Assembly (NCBI GenBank): GCA_902809935.1
Contig: LR778134.1
Location: 1,612,001-1,676,000 of the forward strand
Length of the DNA stretch: 64,000 bases
DNA from: Ruminococcaceae bacterium BL-4
Lineage (GTDB): Bacteria > Bacillota > Clostridia > Oscillospirales > Acutalibacteraceae
Reading direction: 5' to 3'
Below the pieces are notes generated by a model, which was not told where the DNA came from, did not search any database, and saw nothing but the letters and a program-made list of their open reading frames with translations. This document shows, piece by piece, positions 43,233-52,836 of this stretch. Each line of letters begins with the position of its first letter. The stretch's first letter is position 1. The translations under genes were made by a program, and so were the position numbers.

Positions 43233-44453
43233 TTGGTAAAAGCAAATGAAAATTTGGCAAAACTTCCTGCAAGTTATTTATTTGTAGACATTGCAAAAAA
43301 AGTAGAAGCTTTTCAGAAAGCTCACCCGGAAAAAGAAATTATTCGACTTGGAATCGGTGATGTAACTCGTCCTTTGGTACGTCCGGTTGTAGACGCAATT
43401 AAAAAAGCGGCAGAGGAAATGGGACACCCGGAGACTTTTCACGGGTATGGGCCGGAAGCTGGATATGAGTTTCTTCGAAAAGCAATCGTTACTCATGATT
43501 ACAAAGGACTAGACATTTCAGAAGATGAAGTCTTTGTTAGTGATGGAGCTAAAAGCGATACAGGTTCTATCGGGGACATTTTTAGTGTTGATAATATCAT
43601 TGCAGTTTGTGATCCCGTTTACCCTGTTTATGTAGATACCAATGTGATGGCCGGCAGAGCAGGAACTTATACAGAAGGAAAAGGTTGGAGCAAGATCGTT
43701 TATTTGCCCTGCAAAGAGGAAAATAACTTTTTGCCTCAGCTTCCAGAGCAGGACGTGGATATGATTTATCTTTGTTTTCCAAATAATCCTGCTGGTGTCA
43801 GCATTCCAAAAGCGGAACTCGAAAAATGGGTTCAGTATGCACTGGATCATCAGGCGGTTATCTTGTATGACGCAGCATATGAAGCATTTATCTCTACTCC
43901 TAATGTGCCGCACAGTATCTATGAGATTGAAGGCGCTAAGAAGTGTGCGATAGAGTTCCGTAGTTTCAGTAAAACCGCTGGGTTTACCGGAACCCGCTGT
44001 GCGTTTACAGTGATTCCAAAAGAGCTTGTGATTGATGGTATTTCTATGAATCGTCTTTGGAGTCGCCGCCAGTCCACAAAGATGAATGGTGTTTCTTATC
44101 CGATACAGCGCGGTGCAGAAGCTGTTTATTCTGAAGAAGGACAGAAATTGGTCCGTGAAAACATCGCCTATTATAAAGAAAATGCCCACATTATTGTAGA
44201 TGGATTCAGAAAAGCTGGATTCACTGTTTATGGTGGTCAGGATAGTCCTTACGCGTGGCTGAAAGTTCCGGCAGGAATGACCAGCTGGGAATTTTTTGAT
44301 CAACTTTTGGAAAAATGCGGTGTTGTTGGAACTCCCGGAAGCGGATTTGGAATGGCAGGAGAAGGATTTTTCCGCTTGACTGCATTTAATACCAAGGAGA
44401 ACACGGAGAAAGCAGTTAAACTAATTGTAGATGCTTTTTCAAAAGGAAAATAG
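43233..44453 (+). CDS. dapL: LL-diaminopimelate aminotransferase
   Basis: A 406-residue PLP aminotransferase. IIRLGIGDVTRPLVRPVVDAI, FHGYGPEAGYEFLRKAI, DGAKSDTGSI, YLCFPNNPAGV and the lysine motif SFSKTAGFTGTRC are signatures of DapL. It makes LL-DAP directly from tetrahydrodipicolinate, bypassing the acylated intermediates; the pathway occurs in plants, Chlamydia and many clostridia. TTG 43233 is preceded by AAAGGAG. With dapF it completes the route to meso-DAP. It ends with TAG before a terminator. Confidence 0.95.
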   Translation: MVKANENLAKLPASYLFVDIAKKVEAFQKAHPEKEIIRLGIGDVTRPLVRPVVDAIKKAAEEMGHPETFHGYGPEAGYEFLRKAIVTHDYKGLDISEDEVFVSDGAKSDTGSIGDIFSVDNIIAVCDPVYPVYVDTNVMAGRAGTYTEGKGWSKIVYLPCKEENNFLPQLPEQDVDMIYLCFPNNPAGVSIPKAELEKWVQYALDHQAVILYDAAYEAFISTPNVPHSIYEIEGAKKCAIEFRSFSKTAGFTGTRCAFTVIPKELVIDGISMNRLWSRRQSTKMNGVSYPIQRGAEAVYSEEGQKLVRENIAYYKENAHIIVDGFRKAGFTVYGGQDSPYAWLKVPAGMTSWEFFDQLLEKCGVVGTPGSGFGMAGEGFFRLTAFNTKENTEKAVKLIVDAFSKGK

Positions 44454-44464
44454 AGTTTACCTGT

Positions 44465-44496
44465 AAAGAGGGCCCCTGGTTCAAGGGCTCTCTTTG
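44465..44496 (+). terminator. Terminator after dapL
   Basis: AAAGAGGGCCC (44465-44475) and GGGCTCTCTTT (44485-44495) arms with one mismatch. Confidence 0.75.
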
Positions 44497-44547
44497 TGCG
44501 GAACTGGGAAATTTAAAGATGAGTTTAAAAGAATGGTTGGTGATTGA

Positions 44548-45624
44548 ATGAAGGCATTACTAATGTTGGAAAACGGGATGACCTTTGAAGGAACCGGATT
44601 CGGCGATGAGCACAATGTTGTAAGCGAAATTGTTTTTAACAGTGCAATGTGCGGATATCCGGAGCTTCTTACGGATCCCTCTTATGCCGGGCAGAGTGTT
44701 GTGATGACTTATCCCATGATCGGAAATTATGGAATCTGTTATCAGGACGCTGAGTCTACACGTCCGTGGCTGAGTGCGTATATTGTCCATTCAGTTTCGA
44801 ATGTAGCAAGTAATTTCCGCTGTGATATTGACTTGGATCATTATTTGAAGCGCTATCAGGTCCCCGGTCTACAGGGAATCGACACCCGTGCACTTACCAG
44901 AATTTTGCGGGAGAGCGGCACAATGCGCGGTATGATCGCATATGGCGATTCGATCGATCTCGGAGCGATGAAAGAGCAGATCGAGAATTTCAAAATGGAA
45001 AGCTATGTGCCGAAAGTTAGTATCCGCGGGGGCAAGATATACGGCGACGGCAGCGTAAAAATTGCGCTTATGGATTATGGTGTTAAAGGGAATATTATTC
45101 GCTGTTTAACAGAGCGCGGCGCAACAGTAAAATGTTTTCCTTGGGACGCTTCTTATGATGAAGTCAAAGCGTGGAAGCCGGATGGAATTATGTTAACCAA
45201 TGGGCCTGGAGATCCGCAGGACTGCAGAAAGCCTATTGAAGAGATCAAACGGATTTATGCTTCCGGAACGCCGACCTTTGCAATTTGCCTGGGACATCAG
45301 CTAATGGCACTTGCCAACGGCGGAGGTACCTATAAATTGAAATATGGTCACCGTGGAATCAATCATCCGGTCAAGGACCTAAAAGCCAACAGAGTTTATA
45401 TCTCTTCACAGAATCACGGCTTTGTCGTAGATGCTAAAACAATGGACCCAAAGATCGCTGAGCCAAGCTTTATTAGCATGAACGATGGCAGTATCGAGGG
45501 ATTTGATTATAAGAACGGCCGAGTCTTTACCGTACAATTTCACCCGGAGGCAGCAGGTGGTCCACATGATACACGATTCCTTTTTGATCGCTTTATGAAT
45601 CTGATTGGAGGTGCTGCCCTGTGA
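44548..45624 (+). CDS. carA: Carbamoyl-phosphate synthase small subunit
   Basis: A 358-residue protein with an N-terminal CPSase_sm_chain domain (FGDEHNVVSEIVFNSAMCGYPELLTDPSYAGQ) and a C-terminal class I glutaminase with the nucleophile in FAICLGHQLMA and the His/Glu pair in FTVQFHPEA. It supplies ammonia from glutamine to CarB for pyrimidine and arginine synthesis. Start ATG with TTGGTGAT upstream, a weak site. It overlaps carB by four bases (GTGA). Confidence 0.96.
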   Translation: MKALLMLENGMTFEGTGFGDEHNVVSEIVFNSAMCGYPELLTDPSYAGQSVVMTYPMIGNYGICYQDAESTRPWLSAYIVHSVSNVASNFRCDIDLDHYLKRYQVPGLQGIDTRALTRILRESGTMRGMIAYGDSIDLGAMKEQIENFKMESYVPKVSIRGGKIYGDGSVKIALMDYGVKGNIIRCLTERGATVKCFPWDASYDEVKAWKPDGIMLTNGPGDPQDCRKPIEEIKRIYASGTPTFAICLGHQLMALANGGGTYKLKYGHRGINHPVKDLKANRVYISSQNHGFVVDAKTMDPKIAEPSFISMNDGSIEGFDYKNGRVFTVQFHPEAAGGPHDTRFLFDRFMNLIGGAAL

Positions 45625-48600
45625 GTAAACGTCCGGAAATTAAAAAAGTAATTATCATTGGGTCCGGCCCTATTATTATCGGACAAGCGGCAGAATTTGA
45701 CTATGCAGGAACGCAGGCATGCCGTGCGATTCGAGAAGAAGGAATAGAGGTCATTCTGATCAACTCCAACCCGGCGACGATCATGACCGATAAACAAATC
45801 GCCGATAAGGTATATATCGAACCTTTGACCATCGAAACTGTTAAGAAAGTAATCATTAAAGAAAAGCCTGACAGCATTTTACCGACGCTGGGTGGACAGA
45901 ATGCATTGAACCTTGCAGTTGAGCTGGAGGAAAGCGGCTTCTTAAAAGAACATCATGTAGAAATGATCGGTACGAGCGCCGATACGATTCGTATGGCAGA
46001 AGACCGTGAACTTTTTAAAGAAGCAATGGAGCGAATTGACCAGCCGTGCGCGAAATCTGTAATTGCAGAGAGCCTTGATGAGTGTTTTGCTGCGGCTGAT
46101 AAAATTGGGTATCCGGTTGTTGTGCGTCCCGCTTATACATTGGGCGGCAGCGGCGGCGGAATTGCCCATACGAAAGAAGAACTCGAAGAGATCGGAACAC
46201 TTGGTCTGCACCGCAGCCGTGTACACCAGGTACTGATCGAGCGTTCTATCGAAGGCTGGAAAGAAATTGAGTATGAAGTAATACGCGACCATAATGGAAA
46301 CTGCATTACCGTTTGCAATATGGAGAACTTTGATCCGGTTGGCGTTCATACCGGTGATTCCATCGTGGTAGCACCATGTCAGACGCTTGCCGATAAAGAA
46401 ACACAGATGTTGCGTACTGCCTCTTTGAATATTATTCAGGAGCTCGGGGTCGAAGGCGGCTGTAATGTGCAGTTTGCGCTCAATCCGGACAGCTTCGAGT
46501 ATTGTGTAATTGAAGTTAATCCCCGTGTAAGCCGCTCTTCTGCACTTGCAAGTAAGGCAACCGGGTATCCGATTGCAAAAGTAGCGAGTAAAATTGCTTT
46601 GGGCTACACTTTGGATGAAATTAAAAATGCAATTACGAAAAAGACGTATGCTTGCTTTGAGCCAACTTTGGACTATTGTGTTGTAAAGATCCCAAAATGG
46701 CCGTTTGATAAATTTGTAAATGCAAAGCGTGTGCTGGGTACGCAGATGAAAGCAACCGGCGAAGTGATGGGGATTGCCCCAACCTTTGAAGCAGCTTTAA
46801 TGAAAGCAATTCGCTGTTTGGAGCAAAACCTTTTCAGCTTAAAGGATCATCGTCTGGATTCTTTCTCGGATGAAGAAATCTTGGAGCGGGTACACAATGT
46901 GGATGATCGTCGTCTGTGGACGGTAGCGGAAGCATTACGCCGTGGATATTCTCCGGAAAAGATTCATGACATCACCAAGATTGATCTCTGGTTTATCGGA
47001 AAGTTAACTGCAATTATCGAGATGGAAAAAGCACTTTCTGAACAGAAGATGACAAAAGAACTTTTGCTGAAAGCGAAAAGCATGGGATTTTTGGATCGTA
47101 CAATTTCCGAGTTTTCCGGTGAATCTGTGGACGAGCTTCGAAAAATGCAGGACGAGTGGAAAATTGTTCCGGTTTATAAAATGGTAGATACTTGTGCTGC
47201 CGAGTTTGAAGCAGAGACACCCTATTATTATTCCACTTATGGAATTGAGAACGAATCTAAGCCTGAAAGCCGTCGTAAAAAGATTATAGTTGTTGGTTCT
47301 GGCCCAATTCGTATCGGACAGGGAATTGAATTTGATTTTTGTTCCGTGCACAGTGTGTGGGCATTAAAAGATCTTGGCTATGAGACGATTATCGTGAACA
47401 ATAATCCCGAAACGGTTTCTACTGATTTTGATATTGCCGATAAACTTTACTTTGAACCGCTCACGGAAGAAGATATTCTTCATATCGTAAAATTGGAAAA
47501 GCCGGATGGTGCTGTCTGCCAGTTTGGTGGCCAAACAGCCATTCGTTTGGCAGCTTCTATCGAAAAGATGGGGGTTCCGGTTCTTGGTACCAGCAGTGAC
47601 AGTATTGACCTTGCAGAGGATCGGGAACGGTTTGATGAAATCCTCAATGACTGTAAGATTCCTCGTGCGGCAGGGCATACAGTTTTTACCTGCGATGAGG
47701 CATTAAATGCAGCACATCAACTTGGTTATCCTGTTTTGGTTCGTCCAAGTTATGTTCTCGGCGGTCAGGGCATGCAAATTGCCTATGAGGATTCCGATAT
47801 TATCAATCAGATTGGAATTATCAATCAGATTGCACAGGAACACCCGATTTTGGTTGATAAGTATATCATGGGAACTGAAGTGGAAGTTGATGCTGTCTGT
47901 GACGGAACCGATTCGGTAATCCCCGGAATTATGCAGCATGTTGAGCGTGCTGGGATTCATTCTGGTGACAGTATTTCCGTTTATCCTGCGATTGGAATCA
48001 GTGAAGAAGCACAGGAGACCATTGTTGAAGATACTCGTAAACTTGCAAAAGCTTTAAAGGTTAAAGGGCTTCTTAATGTTCAGTTTATTGTGAAAGATGA
48101 AGTCGTCTATATCATTGAGGCGAACCCGAGATCATCCAGAACGGTTCCTTATATCAGCAAAGTGACCGGAATTCCGATTGTGCCGCTGGCAGTGCGTACC
48201 TTCTTCGGAGAGACATTGCCGCAGATGGGTTATCAGTATGGCCTTCAGAAACCGCATGATTACATTGCCATCAAGATGCCGGTTTTCTCGTTTGAGAAGA
48301 TTCATGGTGCTGATGTCAACTTGGGACCTGAAATGAAATCCACCGGCGAAGTTCTTGGAATTGCCCGCACTTATGATGAAGCACTGATCAAAGCGTTTTA
48401 CGGCGCCGGAACACATATGATCAAGAATGGCCGTGTTATTATTACAGTGAAAAACAGTGATAAGGCGGAAGTTCTCCCGATTGCAAAGGGACTTTATGAT
48501 CTGGGGTGGACGATTTATGCAACACAGGGGACTGCTGATTATCTTAATGATCATGAGATTCCGACGATTCGGACTCATAAAGTGGGAATGAATCAGCATG

Positions 48601-48839
48601 ATATTATTAATCTGATCATGTCTGGAAAGATTGATTTAGTGATCAATACACCGAGCAAGGGCATGCAGCATGACCGGGATGGTTTCTTGATTCGCCGTAA
48701 TGCGGTAGAAGCCGGAATCCCATGCCTGACGTCACTTGATACTGCAAATGCGTTTTTAACATGTGCACGCCATGTTGAAACGACGGAACTTTCCGTTGTG
48801 GATATTACGCATGTAAGCACATTTTTAAATTTAGTTTAA
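45621..48839 (+). CDS. carB: Carbamoyl-phosphate synthase large subunit
   Basis: A 1,072-residue full-length CarB: two homologous ATP-grasp halves (GSGPIIIGQAAEFDYAGTQA in the first, GSGPIRIGQGIEFDFCSVH in the second), the RPAYTLGGSGGGIA and RPSYVLGGQGMQIA loops, and a C-terminal MGS-like allosteric domain (ATQGTADYLNDH, VINTPSKG). It makes carbamoyl phosphate from bicarbonate, ammonia and two ATP. GTG start inside the carA stop gives translational coupling. Confidence 0.97.
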   Translation: MSKRPEIKKVIIIGSGPIIIGQAAEFDYAGTQACRAIREEGIEVILINSNPATIMTDKQIADKVYIEPLTIETVKKVIIKEKPDSILPTLGGQNALNLAVELEESGFLKEHHVEMIGTSADTIRMAEDRELFKEAMERIDQPCAKSVIAESLDECFAAADKIGYPVVVRPAYTLGGSGGGIAHTKEELEEIGTLGLHRSRVHQVLIERSIEGWKEIEYEVIRDHNGNCITVCNMENFDPVGVHTGDSIVVAPCQTLADKETQMLRTASLNIIQELGVEGGCNVQFALNPDSFEYCVIEVNPRVSRSSALASKATGYPIAKVASKIALGYTLDEIKNAITKKTYACFEPTLDYCVVKIPKWPFDKFVNAKRVLGTQMKATGEVMGIAPTFEAALMKAIRCLEQNLFSLKDHRLDSFSDEEILERVHNVDDRRLWTVAEALRRGYSPEKIHDITKIDLWFIGKLTAIIEMEKALSEQKMTKELLLKAKSMGFLDRTISEFSGESVDELRKMQDEWKIVPVYKMVDTCAAEFEAETPYYYSTYGIENESKPESRRKKIIVVGSGPIRIGQGIEFDFCSVHSVWALKDLGYETIIVNNNPETVSTDFDIADKLYFEPLTEEDILHIVKLEKPDGAVCQFGGQTAIRLAASIEKMGVPVLGTSSDSIDLAEDRERFDEILNDCKIPRAAGHTVFTCDEALNAAHQLGYPVLVRPSYVLGGQGMQIAYEDSDIINQIGIINQIAQEHPILVDKYIMGTEVEVDAVCDGTDSVIPGIMQHVERAGIHSGDSISVYPAIGISEEAQETIVEDTRKLAKALKVKGLLNVQFIVKDEVVYIIEANPRSSRTVPYISKVTGIPIVPLAVRTFFGETLPQMGYQYGLQKPHDYIAIKMPVFSFEKIHGADVNLGPEMKSTGEVLGIARTYDEALIKAFYGAGTHMIKNGRVIITVKNSDKAEVLPIAKGLYDLGWTIYATQGTADYLNDHEIPTIRTHKVGMNQHDIINLIMSGKIDLVINTPSKGMQHDRDGFLIRRNAVEAGIPCLTSLDTANAFLTCARHVETTELSVVDITHVSTFLNLV

Positions 48840-48897
48840 ATAGGATCAATCATAGGATCAGTCAAACGATATTTTACTTTAACGGAGGTAAATGGAA

Positions 48898-49602
48898 ATG
48901 GAAAAGAAAGAACAGTTGTACGAAGGAAAAGCCAAAAAGGTATTTGCAACCGATGACCCGAGATACTGCATTGTATCCTATAAAGACGATGCGACTGCAT
49001 TTAACGGCAAAAAACATGGTACCATTGTTGGCAAAGGCGTTGTCAATAATAAGATGAGCAATTTTATGTTTAAAATGCTTGAAAAAGATGGCGTTCCAAC
49101 CCACTACGTTAAAGAACTTTCCGACCGCGATACCCTGGTAAAAAAAGTACAGATCGTTCCGCTGGAAGTGATCGTCCGCAACGTTGCTGCGGGTTCTTTC
49201 TCCAAACGCCTTGGTGTGGAAGAAGGCAAAAAACTGCTTTGCCCGGTTTTGGAATTTTGCTATAAATCCGATCCGCTTGATGATCCGATGGTGAATGATT
49301 CTCATGTCCTTGCAATGGGCTGGGCGACTCAAGAAGAAATTTCTACCATCCGTAAGATGGCGCTGCGCATCAATGAGCTGATGAAAGAATTTTTCCTGTC
49401 TGTTGGAATTGATCTGATCGATTTTAAATTGGAGTTTGGTCGTTTTGAAGGCAAGATCCTTTTGGCTGACGAAATCAGCCCGGATACCTGCCGCTTCTGG
49501 GACGTCAAGACTCACGAAAAGCTTGACAAGGATCGTTTCCGCCGCGACTTGGGTGGTGTGGAAGAAGCTTATGCAGAAGTTATGAAGCGGATCGGCCTGT
49601 AA
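48898..49602 (+). CDS. purC: Phosphoribosylaminoimidazole-succinocarboxamide synthase
   Basis: A 234-residue SAICAR synthetase. ATG 48898 is 9 bases after GGAGG and is preferred to ATG 48892. [51 protein letters not shown] and [14 protein letters not shown] are family signatures. It joins aspartate to CAIR in purine synthesis. Followed by two hairpins and then purF. Confidence 0.96.
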   Translation: MEKKEQLYEGKAKKVFATDDPRYCIVSYKDDATAFNGKKHGTIVGKGVVNNKMSNFMFKMLEKDGVPTHYVKELSDRDTLVKKVQIVPLEVIVRNVAAGSFSKRLGVEEGKKLLCPVLEFCYKSDPLDDPMVNDSHVLAMGWATQEEISTIRKMALRINELMKEFFLSVGIDLIDFKLEFGRFEGKILLADEISPDTCRFWDVKTHEKLDKDRFRRDLGGVEEAYAEVMKRIGL

Positions 49603-49619
49603 GATTTTATGAAAATCAG

Positions 49620-49718
49620 AAATCCCGCACCGGATATTTTTCCAGTGGGGGATTTCCCGATTTCCCAATAAAAACAAAAAGAAAGCCCCCAAAAATTCTG
49701 CAAATGAATTTTTAGGGG
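49620..49718 (+). terminator. Two tandem hairpins between purC and purF
   Basis: Hairpin 1: AAATCCCGCAC (49620-49630) with GTGGGGGATTT (49645-49655). Hairpin 2: CCCCAAAAATTC (49687-49698) with GAATTTTTAGGGG (49706-49718). Neither has a strong T-tract immediately after, so attenuation or mRNA processing are as likely as termination. Confidence 0.5.
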
Positions 49719-49747
49719 ATTTCGTGATTGATTAGGATGGTGAGTTT

Positions 49748-51202
49748 TTGAACACGACACAGTTTCTTTATGACGATAAGCCACATGAGGAATGCGGCGT
49801 TTTCGGCATTAGTTGTCCAGATGGTGATGTCAATGTAGCCTATGCAGCGTACAATGCACTTTTGGCGCAGCAGCATCGCGGACAGGAAAGCTGCGGAATT
49901 GTAGTCAATGATCGCGGAGTATTCTCGTATTCAAAAGATATGGGATTAGTCTCAGAAGCTTTTAATACGCAAACATTGGACAGCTTCTCCGGCCAGATGG
50001 CTTGTGCACATGTGCGTTATTCGACGGCTGGTGCCAGTATTCGAGAGAATGCACAGCCCCTTGTAATGCGGTATGTGAAGGGAACTTTGGCAATTGCACA
50101 CAACGGGACGCTGACAAACGCATATGAGCTTCAGCAGGATTTGGTGCAAAAGGGCTGCATTTTTCAGACAACAATCGACAGCGAAGTGATTGCATACCTG
50201 ATTGCGCAGGAACGTGTAAACTGCGGTTCTATCGAAGAGGCAGTTCATCGTGCATTACCAAAGATTCAAGGGTCTTATTCATTGATTGTTATGAGCCCGC
50301 AAAAGTTGATTGCGGCTCGTGATCCTCATGGTTTCCGCCCGCTTGTTATCGGGAGAATCGGACATAAGACATATGTTTTTGCATCAGAAACTTGTGCCCT
50401 GGATGCAGTTGGAGCGGAATTTGTCCGTGATGTAGAACCCGGTGAGATTGTTATGGCGGATGCAAATGGGCTTAAGACAATTCACGATCCGGTCAATGTG
50501 AAAAAATCGCTTTGCGTATTTGAATATATTTATTTTGCGCGTCCGGACAGCGTAATCGATGGAATTAATGTTTATGAAGCGAGAAAACGTGCAGGACATC
50601 TGCTCTACCAGCAGAGCCCAGTGGATGCCGATATCGTAATCGGTGTTCCGGAATCGGGTATTGATGCAGCAATCGGTTATTCAGAGGCTTCTGGGATTCC
50701 TTATCAAAAGGGAATTGTTAAGAATAACTATATCGGCCGTACTTTTATTAAACCGACTCAGTTGGAACGGGAACGCAGCGTGCGGTTAAAGCTAAATTTG
50801 ATTCCGGATGCTTTCCGCGGAAAAAGAGTTGTGATGTTGGATGATTCCATCGTGCGTGGAACTACCTGTGCTCATATTGTTACCATGCTGAAAAAGGCCG
50901 GCGCAAAAGAAGTGCATCTGCGAATCAGTTCGCCGCCGTTTTTATGGCCTTGCTATTACGGAACGGATATTCCGGATAAATCCAATCTGATTGCGTGTCA
51001 CCATACGGTGGAAGAAATCGGAAAAATGAGCTTTGCGGATTCTATTGATTATCTGCATGTTGAAAATTTGCCGGCGATGCTCGGAATTAAAGATGGATTC
51101 TGCGATGCCTGCTTCTCAGGCCATTACCCGGCGCCGACTCCCGACTTTAATATAGCTGATAAAATGAACGATTATTGCAGGCCAATTCAGAAAATTAAGT
51201 GA
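49748..51202 (+). CDS. purF: Amidophosphoribosyltransferase
   Basis: A 484-residue PurF, the first enzyme of purine synthesis. TTG 49748 follows GGTGAG. The mature N-terminal Cys lies in EECGVFGISC after a propeptide of about 16 residues, as in the Firmicutes type; class II amidotransferase motifs HRGQESCGI, ARYST-like HVRYSTAGAS and AHNGTLTN follow. The PRPP loop VVMLDDSIVRGTT and C-terminal CDACFSGHYP cysteines, expected for an Fe-S type PurF, are present. Confidence 0.96.
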   Translation: MNTTQFLYDDKPHEECGVFGISCPDGDVNVAYAAYNALLAQQHRGQESCGIVVNDRGVFSYSKDMGLVSEAFNTQTLDSFSGQMACAHVRYSTAGASIRENAQPLVMRYVKGTLAIAHNGTLTNAYELQQDLVQKGCIFQTTIDSEVIAYLIAQERVNCGSIEEAVHRALPKIQGSYSLIVMSPQKLIAARDPHGFRPLVIGRIGHKTYVFASETCALDAVGAEFVRDVEPGEIVMADANGLKTIHDPVNVKKSLCVFEYIYFARPDSVIDGINVYEARKRAGHLLYQQSPVDADIVIGVPESGIDAAIGYSEASGIPYQKGIVKNNYIGRTFIKPTQLERERSVRLKLNLIPDAFRGKRVVMLDDSIVRGTTCAHIVTMLKKAGAKEVHLRISSPPFLWPCYYGTDIPDKSNLIACHHTVEEIGKMSFADSIDYLHVENLPAMLGIKDGFCDACFSGHYPAPTPDFNIADKMNDYCRPIQKIK

Positions 51203-51217
51203 TTTGGAGGACTTCTT

Positions 51218-52648
51218 TTGAAAGATACCTATGAGTCTCCTTTATCTGCCCGTTATGCAGATAAAGAAATGAAATATTTGTTTTCTCCTGATAAAAAATT
51301 TCGTACATGGCGCCGTTTGTGGGTTGCACTCGCGGAGTCTGAGATGGAACTGGGACTTCCGGTTACACAGGAGCAGGTAGATGAACTGAAAGCCCATCAG
51401 GATGATATTAATTATGAGGTTGCCGAAGCCCGTGAAAAACTGGTGCGCCATGATGTGATGAGCCATGTTTATGCATATGGACAGCAGTGCCCGAAGGCAG
51501 AGCCGATTATCCATCTTGGGGCTACTTCCTGCTATGTAGGGGATAACACGGATTTGATTCTAATGACGGAAGCACTGAAAATTGTCCGGAATAAAGTTGT
51601 GGAAGTTCTGCGTGTCCTGCAGAATTTTGCCGACCGTTATAAGGATCTTCCGACACTGGCATTTACGCATTTTCAGCCGGCACAACCGACAACGGTCGGA
51701 AAACGCGCAACACTTTGGATGCAGGATTTGCTGCTGGATTTAGATGAAATTGAGTACCGCATCAGTAAGATGAAGCTTCTTGGCAGCAAAGGAACTACCG
51801 GTACACAGGCAAGCTTTTTGGAACTTTTTGATGGTGATCATGAAAAAGTAAAGGAACTGGATCGCAAAATTGCTGAGAAAATGGGATTTGCTGACGTTTA
51901 TCCGGTTTCCGGACAGACCTATTCCAGAAAAGTGGATAGTCAGGTTTTGGCAGTCCTCTGCGGAATCGCACAGTCTGCTTCGAAATTTTCTAATGATATT
52001 CGTTTACTGCAGCATCTCAAAGAAGTAGAAGAGCCGTTTGAAAAGAATCAAATTGGATCTTCTGCGATGGCTTATAAGCGCAATCCAATGCGCAGTGAGC
52101 GGATTGCTTCTTTGTCCCGTTATGTAATGGTGGATAGCCTCAATCCCTGTATTACGGCAGCTACTCAATGGTTTGAGCGTACGTTGGACGATTCTGCTAA
52201 TAAGCGGATTTCAGTTCCCGAAGCGTTCCTCGCTGTGGATGGAATTTTGAATCTTTACCGCAATGTTGCAGATGGCTTGGTGGTTTATCCGAAGGTGATC
52301 CACCAGCATCTGGAGAGGGAGCTGCCATTTATGGCGACCGAAAATATTATGATGGATGCCGTGAAGCGCGGAGCGGATCGTCAGGAACTGCATGAAAAGA
52401 TTCGGGTCCATTCCATGGCAGCGAGCCGTGTTGTCAAAGAAGAGGGCGGAGAAAACGACCTGCTCTCAAGAATTGCTGCGGACCCGGCCTTTGGAGTTAC
52501 AATGGAAGAACTAAAGAAAATTGTAAAGCCTGAAAAATATGTAGGCCGCGCGCCGGAACAAACAACTGAATTTTTAAACGAGACGGTTGCACCTGTTTTG
52601 CAGCGGTATCAAATGCTCAAAGATCAGGCGGAAGAGATTACCGTTTAA
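51218..52648 (+). CDS. purB: Adenylosuccinate lyase
   Basis: A 476-residue fumarase/aspartase-superfamily lyase of the long purB type. SRYA-like SARYADKEMKYLFS, the HLGATSCYVGDNTDLI segment, THFQPAQPTTVGKR, and the signature GSSAMAYKRNPMRSE are intact. It acts twice in purine synthesis, cleaving SAICAR and adenylosuccinate. TTG 51218 follows TTTGGAGG. The gene is 15 bases after purF. Confidence 0.96.
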   Translation: MKDTYESPLSARYADKEMKYLFSPDKKFRTWRRLWVALAESEMELGLPVTQEQVDELKAHQDDINYEVAEAREKLVRHDVMSHVYAYGQQCPKAEPIIHLGATSCYVGDNTDLILMTEALKIVRNKVVEVLRVLQNFADRYKDLPTLAFTHFQPAQPTTVGKRATLWMQDLLLDLDEIEYRISKMKLLGSKGTTGTQASFLELFDGDHEKVKELDRKIAEKMGFADVYPVSGQTYSRKVDSQVLAVLCGIAQSASKFSNDIRLLQHLKEVEEPFEKNQIGSSAMAYKRNPMRSERIASLSRYVMVDSLNPCITAATQWFERTLDDSANKRISVPEAFLAVDGILNLYRNVADGLVVYPKVIHQHLERELPFMATENIMMDAVKRGADRQELHEKIRVHSMAASRVVKEEGGENDLLSRIAADPAFGVTMEELKKIVKPEKYVGRAPEQTTEFLNETVAPVLQRYQMLKDQAEEITV

Positions 52649-52649
52649 A

Positions 52650-52715
52650 AAGAAAAGTTATGAGCGAAAAGCGTGACCATTTTATGAATTTTCGGTTATA
52701 AGCTTTTCTTTTAGG
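52650..52715 (+). terminator. Extended hairpin terminator after purB
   Basis: AGAAAAG...CTTTTCT outer arms with TTAT/ATAA and CGAAAA/TTTTCG inner pairing between about 52650 and 52712, followed by TTTAGG. Confidence 0.65.
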
Positions 52716-52765
52716 TCATTTTATGCTAAACTGTATGGGTTGATACAGTTAAATTAAACAAATAA

Positions 52766-52826
52766 GGCTGTCTAAATCCAGCCGTAGGGCAGCCCAAAGA
52801 GTTCCCGTAGCGGCGCGGCGGAGTAG
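52766..52826 (+). promoter_or_regulatory. GC-rich structured purA leader
   Basis: GGCTG at about 52766-52771 can pair with either of two CAGCC segments downstream (around 52779 and 52791), giving mutually exclusive hairpins before the GGCGGAG ribosome site. No known riboswitch consensus was recognised. Confidence 0.35.
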
Positions 52827-52836
52827 ATGTTTATTT

